Assembly: GCA_025457615.1 (NCBI GenBank)
Contig: JALOTZ010000024.1
Coordinates: forward strand, 1 to 50,662
From: Verrucomicrobiota bacterium
Lineage (GTDB): Bacteria; Verrucomicrobiota; Verrucomicrobiia; Limisphaerales; DSYF01
DNA: 50,662 nucleotides
Direction: 5' to 3'
Part shown: positions 27,378 to 33,832 of the stretch, piece after piece
How the letters are laid out: every line of letters starts with the position of its first letter
How positions within the stretch are numbered: position 1 is the stretch's first letter
The notes under the pieces: model-generated
The model's input: the letters and a program-made list of their open reading frames with translations, nothing else
Databases searched by the model: none
What the model was told of the DNA's origin: nothing
Position numbers and translations under genes: made by a program

Positions 27378-28142
27378 TCAGGACCGACCCGCCAGAATCA
27401 CCTCGATGCCCCGGCCCCGGAGCGCTTCGACCATGTCCCCGGGAGCCTGGTCGTCCGTGACGATCACATGAATGGCGTCCAGATCACAGAGAGGGGAGAG
27501 GGACGGACGGCCAAACTTGGTGTGGTCCAGGCACAAGATCACCTTGCGGGCCGCGCCCAGCATCGCGCGCTGGATCTCGATCAACAAGCCGTGCGAGTTG
27601 CTGATGCCTTCCATCGACAACCCACCCGCCCCCATGATGGCGAGGTCGGAACGAATCTTTGAAAACGCCGCCACCGCAAGCGGTCCGACCAGCACCCCCA
27701 GCCGCGGGTATATGACCCCGCCGGACACCACCGTTTCCACCCTGTTGGTGGCCGAGAGGAGATTCGCAATCGGCAAGGAATTGGTGAAAACCTGCAGCGA
27801 CTTGCTTTCAAGATACCGGGCAACATGGAAGACCGTGGTGCCGGCATCCATGATCACCGTCTGATTCGGAAGCACCAATTCGGCGCAGGCCTTGGCAATC
27901 GCTTCCTTTTCCTCGAATTCGTGGCTGTCGCGAACGTTGAACGCAAACTCATCAGACTTGGGTTGGGTCAGCCGCGCCCCACCGTGCGTACGGCGCAGGA
28001 TCCCACGAATTTCCAAAGCCGCCAGATCGCGCCGAACCGTTGAGACCGAGACGTCCAACTGCTCGGATAGCTCGTCGAGAGACGCGAATTCCGTCTTGAG
28101 AAGGTATTCCTCGATGCGTTTCTGTCTCTCTTCAGCCAACAT
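27378..28142 (-). CDS. DeoR-family transcriptional regulator
   Basis: I chose the ATG at 28142 (254 residues) because it begins the classical DeoR helix-turn-helix (MLAEERQKRIEEYLL, FASLDELSEQLDVSVSTVRR, LRRTHGG); an upstream in-frame start adds 65 residues that cross the promoter region. The C-terminal DeoRC effector domain (~75-250) shows TVIMDAGTTVFHVARYL, VFTNSLPIANLL, VVSGGVIYPRLGVLVGPLAV and ILCLDHTKFG. These regulators usually repress a sugar-catabolic operon and bind a phosphorylated intermediate. It is divergent from the BMC operon with 89 bp between start codons, and that gap holds a tandem repeat suited to binding. Effector identity (fuculose 1-phosphate or similar) is a guess. Confidence 0.92.
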   Translation of the reverse strand: MLAEERQKRIEEYLLKTEFASLDELSEQLDVSVSTVRRDLAALEIRGILRRTHGGARLTQPKSDEFAFNVRDSHEFEEKEAIAKACAELVLPNQTVIMDAGTTVFHVARYLESKSLQVFTNSLPIANLLSATNRVETVVSGGVIYPRLGVLVGPLAVAAFSKIRSDLAIMGAGGLSMEGISNSHGLLIEIQRAMLGAARKVILCLDHTKFGRPSLSPLCDLDAIHVIVTDDQAPGDMVEALRGRGIEVILAGRS

Positions 28143-28152
28143 ACGCAGGAAG

Positions 28153-28180
28153 CTTGCACTATTTTGAAAGATTTTGCAAG
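28153..28180. promoter_or_regulatory. Candidate DeoR operator between deoR and pduL
   Basis: Two adjacent 10-mers, ATTTTGAAAG (28161-28170) and ATTTTGCAAG (28171-28180), form a near-perfect tandem repeat. An inverted pair CTTGCA (28153-28158) / TGCAAG (28175-28180) overlaps it. DeoR-family regulators commonly bind short tandem or inverted A/T-rich repeats in divergent promoters. Clear -35/-10 boxes were not found on either strand. Confidence 0.5.
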
Positions 28181-28231
28181 ATCCCGCTTGACTCCTTCTA
28201 AAATCAGCCTGAGACTGCGCCCACAGGTTAT

Positions 28232-28915
28232 ATGACTGCCGAAGTGAAATCGTCACCTCCGCACCGGGCTGTGGTTGAGCACATGGTCCGACAGGCGGTC
28301 TATGCCAAGCTCGGGAAGCCGCTTCCGCGCAACGCAAGCGCGCCTAACCCATTGGTAGTCAACATCAGCGCCCGGCATTGTCATCTCACCCCGCAGGCGG
28401 TCGAGGTGCTCTTCGGCAAGGGGTATCAGTTGCAGGTTCACAAGTGGCTTTATCAGGAGGGTCAGTTTGCGGCCAAGGAAACGGTGACGCTGATCGGGCC
28501 CCGCAGCCGGGTGATTTCCAACCTTCGGATCCTTGGTCCTTGTCGCAACCTCAACCAGGTCGAACTGGCCTACACGGATTCGATCGCGTTGGGCTTCGAC
28601 ATTCCCTTGCGCGCCTCGGGGAACATCGAAAACACTCCCGGGGCCATGTTGATGGGGCCGAAAGGGTTTTTCGAGATGCCCAACGGCGTGATCCGCGCGC
28701 TGCGTCACGCGCACCTGAGTCCGGTGGATGCGGAATTCTACGGGGTGAAGCAGGGGGACTGGATGAAGCTGAGGATTGGCGGCGAGTGTGGTGTCACCCT
28801 CGACAAGCTGCTCTGCCGGGTGGATCCGAGCTTCAAGCTGGAAGTGCACATCGACACCGACGAAGGCAACGCGTGCAATTTGCAGCCGCACACGCCCTGC
28901 GAGCTTTTCAAGTGA
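28232..28915 (+). CDS. pduL: PduL-type phosphotransacylase with N-terminal encapsulation peptide
   Basis: A 227-residue BMC-associated phosphate acyltransferase that exchanges CoA of acyl-CoA (here probably lactyl- or propionyl-CoA) for phosphate, recycling CoA inside the shell. Zinc-ligand histidine motifs are seen in the two beta-barrel repeats: VNISARHCHLT (His49, His51) and RALRHAHLSP (His159, His161), plus the late HIDTDEGNACNL segment. Residues ~11-28 (HRAVVEHMVRQAVYAKLG) form an amphipathic helix with linker, the usual targeting signal for microcompartment lumen proteins. It is the first gene of the BMC operon, divergent from deoR and 39 bp before the first BMC-H gene. Confidence 0.95.
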   Translation: MTAEVKSSPPHRAVVEHMVRQAVYAKLGKPLPRNASAPNPLVVNISARHCHLTPQAVEVLFGKGYQLQVHKWLYQEGQFAAKETVTLIGPRSRVISNLRILGPCRNLNQVELAYTDSIALGFDIPLRASGNIENTPGAMLMGPKGFFEMPNGVIRALRHAHLSPVDAEFYGVKQGDWMKLRIGGECGVTLDKLLCRVDPSFKLEVHIDTDEGNACNLQPHTPCELFK

Positions 28916-28954
28916 CGGTTTCCAAGCGAACACTGAATCCAACCAAGACAAACT

Positions 28955-29245
28955 ATGAGCGACTCCATCGGAATGATCGAAACCAAGGGCTACACCGGCA
29001 GCATTGAGGCCAGTGACGCCATGGTCAAGGCGGCCAACGTCACGTTGGTCAAAACCATCCCCATCGGCGGCGGGTTGATCACCGTCATTGCCCAGGGGGA
29101 TGTCGGCAGCGTCAAGGCGGCCGTGGACGCGGGGGCGAAAGCGGCCAGCAAAGTGGGCGAACTCGTCAGTTCGCACGTTATTGCCCGTCCGCACGAGGAT
29201 CTGTTGAGGGCCTTCCTGAACGAGGGCGCCAAAGCCGCCAAGTAG
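28955..29245 (+). CDS. BMC-H shell hexamer protein 1
   Basis: A 96-residue single-domain bacterial microcompartment shell protein. Family marks are [20 protein letters not shown], the edge Lys/Asn region [23 protein letters not shown] and [12 protein letters not shown]. Six copies form a flat hexagonal tile. The predicted pore loop reads IPIGGGL, with three glycines, unlike the two other BMC-H proteins of this operon. The ATG is preceded by an A-rich leader (ACCAAGACAAACT) without a GGAGG element, a pattern repeated before the other BMC-H genes. Confidence 0.96.
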   Translation: MSDSIGMIETKGYTGSIEASDAMVKAANVTLVKTIPIGGGLITVIAQGDVGSVKAAVDAGAKAASKVGELVSSHVIARPHEDLLRAFLNEGAKAAK

Positions 29246-29282
29246 GCCCACCTGAATCTTAACCCTTACTCGAGACAAGACT

Positions 29283-29561
29283 ATGACACAGCAAGCAATC
29301 GGCATGATCGAATGCAAGGGACTTTGCGCGTTGTTCGAGGCCTGCGACGCCGCCCTCAAGAGCGCCAACGTCACCATGACCGGCTGGGAAAAAATCGGTA
29401 GCGGCTATGTCACCGGGTTCTTCCGGGGAGATGTCGCCGCCGTGAAGGCCGCAACCGACGCCGGCGCGGCCGCGGCCTCGCAAGTCGGCGCCGTCGTGAG
29501 CGTGCAGGTGATCCCGCGCCCTCACGAGGACCTGAGGATCCTCGGAAAGTGGCTGCAGTAG
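29283..29561 (+). CDS. BMC-H shell hexamer protein 2
   Basis: A 92-residue BMC-H protein: [46 protein letters not shown] and [11 protein letters not shown]. The pore loop is EKIGSGYV, the GSG type familiar from PduA-like shells, which passes small polar metabolites. It lies 37 bp after BMC-H 1, with the same kind of A-rich leader (CGAGACAAGACT). About 93 bp separate it from ackA. It is a paralogue of its neighbours but clearly diverged around the pore. Confidence 0.96.
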   Translation: MTQQAIGMIECKGLCALFEACDAALKSANVTMTGWEKIGSGYVTGFFRGDVAAVKAATDAGAAAASQVGAVVSVQVIPRPHEDLRILGKWLQ

Positions 29562-29654
29562 AACGTGACGGTGTGAGCCGCTGAATCGTTCCGACGCCAG
29601 GAGCGGGGGGGCACGGAACATCCCGCCGACGCAACGGTTCAACGGTGTAACCCG

Positions 29655-30923
29655 ATGAAAATCCTTGTCGCCAACATCGGTTCGACCTCGCTCAAGTGGC
29701 GTTTGTTTGATTTCTCAAACGGCACCGAGCGCCTTCTGCACAAAGGGGGCGTGGAGCGGGTGGACAACCACGCCCGCGCGATTGAGGAGTGTCTGGCGGC
29801 GCTGAACTCCGGCGGGCACCTCGGCCGCGAGACCGACCTCGCCGCCGTGGGCTTCAAGACGGTGATGGCCCGGGACGTCAGTGGTTGCGTGAGAATAACC
29901 GACAGGGTGCTGGCGGCGATGGAGGCGTTCAACTCGCTGGCCCCGGCACACAACCCGCCTTACATCGCAGGCATACGACAGTTTCAGCAGCGCCTGCCCG
30001 GTGTGCCCCTGATTGCCCTGTTCGAAACCGCGTTCTACCAGTTCGCCCCGGAGGCCATGATGCGCTATGCGGTGCCCGAAGCCTGGCATCGGGCGGGCGT
30101 GCGCCGATACGGCTTTCACGGCGCGAGCCACAAGTTCATTGCGGAACGTTCGGCGGAACTCCTGGGCCGGGAGGACGTCGCGGAGCGCGCACGCCGCCTC
30201 TATGTGGATGGAGGCCGAACGCCTGCGAGGGAACCGTCGTTGCGTGTCATTTCGTGCCACTTGGGCGGAAGCTCCAGCGTGACCGGCATCAACAACGGCG
30301 TGGCCATTGGAACCAGCATGGGGCTCAGTCCCCAATCCGGCCTCCCCCAAAACAACCGCGTGGGCGATCTGGACTCCGAGGCGATTCCCTATGTCATGAA
30401 GACACTGGGGTTGAGCGTTGCCGAAGTGCAACGGCAGTTGACCCGGGAATCGGGGCTCCTGGGGTTGAGCGGCTTCTCCAATGACACGCGCGATCTCGCC
30501 GAAGCAGCGGAAGCAGGCAGCGAGTCGGCGAAGCTCGCGCTGGCCGTGCTGGCCGCCAGCGCCCGGCACTGGATCGGATCCTTCTTTTTCGAGCTGAATG
30601 GCGTGGAGGCCATCGTCTTCACCGCGGGCATCGGGGAAAACCAGAGCCAGCTGCGGGAGGACATCTGTAGGAACCTGGACGAACTCGGCATCGAACTCGA
30701 TCCGGCCCTGAACCAGGCGACGCGCGCCACGGAGGCGGTGATCAGCACGACGGGGTCGCGGGTGAAGGTGCTCGTCATTCCCGCCAACGAGGAGTTGGTG
30801 GTCGCCCGGGAAGCCCGCCGTCTGCTCGAAAGCAATCACATTCCACTGCCGACAAACGATTTCACCCACGCATTCACCCACAACAAAGAACAAACCTATG
30901 CCTCAAGCCATTGGACTCATTGA
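29655..30923 (+). CDS. ackA: Acetate/propionate-type kinase (probable acyl kinase of the BMC pathway)
   Basis: A 422-residue ASKHA kinase related to acetate kinase (usually ~400). Motifs: VANIGSTSLKWRLF at the N-terminus (a variant of NxGSSSLKF), APAHNPPYIAGI, RRYGFHGASHKFIAERS, VISCHLGGSSSVTGINNG, QNNRVGDLDSEAIPYV where Arg aligns with the catalytic arginine region GTRSGDID, and FTAGIGENQSQLREDI. It makes ATP from the acyl-phosphate delivered by PduL; here lactyl-phosphate giving lactate is likely. The last ~8 codons overlap the start of the third BMC-H gene out of frame by 26 bp, and the tail (HNKEQTYASSHWTH) looks non-conserved. The divergence from typical AckA could reflect a different acyl substrate. 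Confidence 0.92.
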   Translation: MKILVANIGSTSLKWRLFDFSNGTERLLHKGGVERVDNHARAIEECLAALNSGGHLGRETDLAAVGFKTVMARDVSGCVRITDRVLAAMEAFNSLAPAHNPPYIAGIRQFQQRLPGVPLIALFETAFYQFAPEAMMRYAVPEAWHRAGVRRYGFHGASHKFIAERSAELLGREDVAERARRLYVDGGRTPAREPSLRVISCHLGGSSSVTGINNGVAIGTSMGLSPQSGLPQNNRVGDLDSEAIPYVMKTLGLSVAEVQRQLTRESGLLGLSGFSNDTRDLAEAAEAGSESAKLALAVLAASARHWIGSFFFELNGVEAIVFTAGIGENQSQLREDICRNLDELGIELDPALNQATRATEAVISTTGSRVKVLVIPANEELVVAREARRLLESNHIPLPTNDFTHAFTHNKEQTYASSHWTH

Positions 30924-31179
30924 AACGCGCGGACTGGTCGCCCTTGTCGAGGGGACGGACGCCATGTTGAAAGCCGCAAATGTTCAGCTCGCCGGACCGA
31001 TGACGCAGGTCGGCAACGCTCTCGTCAGCGCCGTGGTTGTCGGCGATGTGGCCGCAGTCAAGGCGGCCACGGACGCCGGCGCCCAGGCGGTCAAGGCGAT
31101 CAAGGGCGAACTCGTGAGCGTGCACGTCATCGCCCGTCCGCATTCGGATGTGGAAGCGGTTCTGCCGAAGCGGAAGTAA
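30898..31179 (+). CDS. BMC-H shell hexamer protein 3
   Basis: A 93-residue BMC-H protein: [47 protein letters not shown] and VHVIARPHSDV. The predicted pore loop is TQVGNALV, in which the usual Gly-Ser/Gly-Gly is replaced by Gly-Asn-Ala; this would change pore size or polarity relative to the other two BMC-H proteins. The start codon lies within the 3' end of ackA (26-bp overlap), so its translation may be coupled to ackA. Confidence 0.95.
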   Translation: MPQAIGLIETRGLVALVEGTDAMLKAANVQLAGPMTQVGNALVSAVVVGDVAAVKAATDAGAQAVKAIKGELVSVHVIARPHSDVEAVLPKRK

Positions 31180-31186
31180 GCGCGAA

Positions 31187-31209
31187 ACGGCGTCCCGGCA
31201 GGGCGCCGT
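31187..31209 (+). other. Hairpin between BMC-H 3 and the first BMC-P gene
   Basis: ACGGCG (31187-31192) pairs with CGCCGT (31204-31209), with an inner CCC/GGG extension around a GGCA loop. No T-tract follows, so it is not a canonical terminator. Its place between a high-copy (hexamer) and a low-copy (pentamer) shell gene fits an mRNA-processing or stabilising hairpin. Confidence 0.4.
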
Positions 31210-31267
31210 CACTGCACGCAACCGGCGGCCTGCTGCCGAGGGGCCGTCATGGAAGGGAACCAGCACT

Positions 31268-31585
31268 ATGTTTCTTGCCCGAGTCGAAGGATCAGTGGTC
31301 GCCACCAAGAAGGATCCGTCCATGAGCGGCCGCATACTCATGCTGCTCCGCCCGCAACTGGTGGACGAGAAGGATCCCACCCGTTTCCGTCCCGGCGTGA
31401 ACACGGTGCTCGCGGTGGACAGCGTGGGAGCCGGAGAGGGCGAACTGGTGATTTTCACCCAGGGGAGTTCGGCCCGTCTGGCGCCCAATATGAAGGACGC
31501 CCCCGTGGATGCCGTCATCATTGGCATTGTGGACACCGTGGACGTGCTGGGGAAGGTCATCTACAACGCCAGCCAGGGCAGCTGA
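31268..31585 (+). CDS. BMC-P shell pentamer protein 1 (EutN/CcmL family)
   Basis: The ATG at 31268, preceded by GGAAGGGAACC, gives 105 residues; the frame is open further upstream but that overlaps BMC-H 3. The EutN/CcmL fold is shown by MFLARVEGSVVATKKDPSMS at the start, GRILMLLRPQ, NTVLAVDSVGAGEGELVIFT, the QGSSAR segment and VDAVIIGIVDTVDV near the end. Pentamers cap the twelve vertices of the shell. This is the first of three BMC-P paralogues in the operon, placed just before the pduP gene. Confidence 0.95.
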   Translation: MFLARVEGSVVATKKDPSMSGRILMLLRPQLVDEKDPTRFRPGVNTVLAVDSVGAGEGELVIFTQGSSARLAPNMKDAPVDAVIIGIVDTVDVLGKVIYNASQGS

Positions 31586-31604
31586 ACCCAACCATTGACT
31601 TCCG

Positions 31605-33116
31605 ATGAGCCAGATCAACGAAACTCTGATCCGTGACGTGGTCGCCGACGTGCTCGGCCGGCTGGGCGGGCCTGCTCCCGCCGCGCCGCTCGCCAGGCCG
31701 GCGTCACCCGCGCCAGCCGTCAATCCCGCCTGTGGTTGTCCGGTTCCGCCTGCCGTCCGACCCGCACCCAGCGGTGGCGGACGCCACTTCGGCGTGTTTC
31801 ATGACGCGGGTGAGGCTTGTGCCGCGGCGCACGAGGCGTTCCTGCAACTGCGCGAAAAGGGCGTCGAGGCCCGGGTCAAGATCGTGGACCTCATCAAGAG
31901 CATGGCCGACAGTCATGCCGAGGAGTGGGGCAAGTTGGAGTACCAGGAGACCCGGATTGGCCGGCTCGATCACAAGATCGGCAAGCTGAAGATCATCAAG
32001 CTGGTGCCCGGCGTGGAGTGGCTTCGCCCCGATGGCCGCAGCGGCGACCATGGCATCACGATGGAGGAATACACGCCGTTCGGGGTCGTGGGTGCCGTCA
32101 CGCCCAGCACACATTCCGTGCCGACGATAAGCGGCAACATTGTCAACATCGTGGCGGCGGGCAACGCGGTGGTCTTCAACGCACATCCGGGCGCCGCCCG
32201 ATGCGCCGCGGTGGCCATCCGCGCCTACAACGAGGCCATCTTCCGCGCGACGGGCATCGAAAACATCGCGTGCCTGGTGGAGAAGCCCACCCTCGATTCG
32301 TTCAACGCCATCTGCAAACACGAGGCCGTGCGTCTGCTGCTCATCACCGGCGGACCCGCCGTGGTCAAGGCGGCGATGCTCACGGGCAAGCGCGCCATTT
32401 GCGCCGGCCCGGGCAATCCTCCCGTGCTGGTGGATGACACCTGCGACCTGACGCGCGCCGCCAAGGCGATCATCGCGGGGGCGAGCTTTGACAACAACCT
32501 CCTGTGCATCGGCGAAAAGCAGGTGTTCGCGTTGGACTCCATCGCGGACCGGCTCATGGCCGAGATGTCCAAGGCGGGCGCGCTGAAGCTCAACGCCGGC
32601 CAGATCGAGCGGCTGACCCGGTCGGCGTTCACCTTCGAGGAAGCCAAGGCGGGCGGGTGCGCCCGGGCGCACGTGCACAAGGACTTCGTGGGCAAGGATC
32701 CCGCCGTGCTGGCCCAGGCCGCCGGCGTGAATCTGCCTGCCGGCACGGAGCTGCTCTTCGGCGAGACCGACGCGCAGCACCCGTATGTGCAGGAGGAGCA
32801 GATGATGCCCTTCCTGCCCGTGGTGCGTGTGCCGAGCGTGGCGGAAGGGATCCAGCGGGCCAAACAGTCCGAACACGACTATCGCCACACGGCCATCATC
32901 CATTCGCACAACGTCGAGCACATGACGGCCATGGCCCGGGCGATGGACACCTCGATCTTTGTGAAGAACGGATCGTGCATGGCCGGACTGGGCCTGGGTG
33001 GGGAAGGGTATCTAAGCTACTCGATTGCCACGCCGACCGGCGAGGGCGTCACCAACCCGCGCACCTTCACCCGCGTCCGCCGCTGCGTCATGGTGGATAA
33101 CCTGAGGATCTACTGA
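31605..33116 (+). CDS. pduP: CoA-acylating aldehyde dehydrogenase of the BMC lumen (PduP type)
   Basis: A 503-residue aldehyde dehydrogenase that converts an aldehyde (probably L-lactaldehyde) to acyl-CoA with NAD+. Residues 1-22 (NETLIRDVVADVLGRLGG) form an amphipathic encapsulation helix, followed by a Pro/Ala linker (~23-58), a layout found in PduP/EutE-like lumen enzymes. The catalytic domain has EEYTPFGVVGAVTPSTHSVP, AAGNAVVFNAHPGAARCA, LLITGGPAVVKAAMLTGKRA, and the catalytic Cys301 in SFDNNLLCIGEKQ. Late marks are EEQMMPFLPVVRVP and LGGEGYLSYSIATPTGEGVT. It is 19 bp after BMC-P 1. Substrate inference rests on the fucose genes and aldolase. Confidence 0.95.
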   Translation: MSQINETLIRDVVADVLGRLGGPAPAAPLARPASPAPAVNPACGCPVPPAVRPAPSGGGRHFGVFHDAGEACAAAHEAFLQLREKGVEARVKIVDLIKSMADSHAEEWGKLEYQETRIGRLDHKIGKLKIIKLVPGVEWLRPDGRSGDHGITMEEYTPFGVVGAVTPSTHSVPTISGNIVNIVAAGNAVVFNAHPGAARCAAVAIRAYNEAIFRATGIENIACLVEKPTLDSFNAICKHEAVRLLLITGGPAVVKAAMLTGKRAICAGPGNPPVLVDDTCDLTRAAKAIIAGASFDNNLLCIGEKQVFALDSIADRLMAEMSKAGALKLNAGQIERLTRSAFTFEEAKAGGCARAHVHKDFVGKDPAVLAQAAGVNLPAGTELLFGETDAQHPYVQEEQMMPFLPVVRVPSVAEGIQRAKQSEHDYRHTAIIHSHNVEHMTAMARAMDTSIFVKNGSCMAGLGLGGEGYLSYSIATPTGEGVTNPRTFTRVRRCVMVDNLRIY

Positions 33117-33141
33117 ACGTGAAACTGGACCCCATCGAGTG

Positions 33142-33201
33142 GAGGCTTGACGGGCGGGAGCCTCGGAACGGGGCTCGCCCCGCGGGCCGCGCTCGTTTTT
33201 T
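33142..33201 (+). other. Hairpins and T-tract between pduP and BMC-P 2, possible attenuator
   Basis: In the 103-bp gap, GAGGCT (33142-33147) pairs with AGCCTC (33159-33164), and CGGGGC (33169-33174) can pair with GCCCCG (33177-33182). Six T residues lie at 33196-33201. The T-tract is 13 bases past the second stem, so this is not a standard intrinsic terminator; partial termination or pausing is possible. Confidence 0.3.
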
Positions 33202-33219
33202 CCCCGGGTCTCTCAGCCC

Positions 33220-33498
33220 ATGCTCTTAGCCCGTGTCGAAGGCAATATCGTCGCGACCCGGAAACATCCGAGCCTCGAAGGATGGCGTCTGGTCCTCTGC
33301 CAGCCGATCAGCGCGCAGGGGGAGCCCGAAGGGACGCCCCAGGTGGCGATTGATGTGCATGGCGCGGGCCTGCATCAACAGGTGGTGATCTCTTCCGACG
33401 GGTTGAGTGCCCGCAAGGCCGTGGGCGACACGCGCAGTCCCGTCCGCTGGATGGTGATCGGGGTGGTGGATGAACACGAACCGGGGGTGCGGGTATGA
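33220..33498 (+). CDS. BMC-P shell pentamer protein 2 (EutN/CcmL family)
   Basis: A 92-residue EutN/CcmL-type protein: MLLARVEGNIVATRKHPSLE, GWRLVLCQPIS, PQVAIDVHGAGLHQQVVISS, SARKAVGDTRSPVRWMVIGV. It is close to BMC-P 1 at the N-terminus (LARVEG-VVATKK/NIVATRK) but has a shorter middle. It overlaps the next BMC-P gene by 4 bases (ATGA), so the two are translationally coupled, which would help keep vertex proteins balanced. Confidence 0.95.
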   Translation: MLLARVEGNIVATRKHPSLEGWRLVLCQPISAQGEPEGTPQVAIDVHGAGLHQQVVISSDGLSARKAVGDTRSPVRWMVIGVVDEHEPGVRV

Positions 33499-33806
33499 AA
33501 CTGGGCACCGTGATCGGCCGCGTGACGCTGAGCCGGACCGTATCGTCGCTGGAAGGCGGACGATTTCTGGTGGTCAGCCCCTTCAGCCGCGAGCGATACC
33601 GTGCGGGCCTCGGCGCCCCCGTCAGCCTGGGCCAGGATCCCAGTCTGGTGGTGTATGACGACCTCGGCGGCAGGGTCGGACAGGTCATCGGCTATGTGGA
33701 GGGGCGCGAGGCGGCACAGCCTTTCCCCGGCCCCACGCCCGTGGATGCCATCAACGCTGCGCTGGTGGATGAAATGTTTTACAGCCCCTGGCAGACCCGC
33801 GTGTGA
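33495..33806 (+). CDS. BMC-P shell pentamer protein 3 (EutN/CcmL family)
   Basis: A 103-residue EutN/CcmL-type protein, more diverged than the other two: MKLGTVIGRVTLSRTVSSLE, GGRFLVVSPFSRERY, SLVVYDDLGGRVGQVIGYVE, then a C-terminal extension ending DAINAALVDEMFYSPW. The VIGRVTLSRT start is typical of one subgroup of pentamers. Its stop lies 27 bp upstream of the aldolase ATG. Three different pentamer genes in one operon is a recurrent feature of PVC-type loci. Confidence 0.94.
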   Translation: MKLGTVIGRVTLSRTVSSLEGGRFLVVSPFSRERYRAGLGAPVSLGQDPSLVVYDDLGGRVGQVIGYVEGREAAQPFPGPTPVDAINAALVDEMFYSPWQTRV

Positions 33807-33832
33807 CGGTCTGCCGACCGAGGAACCAACCG

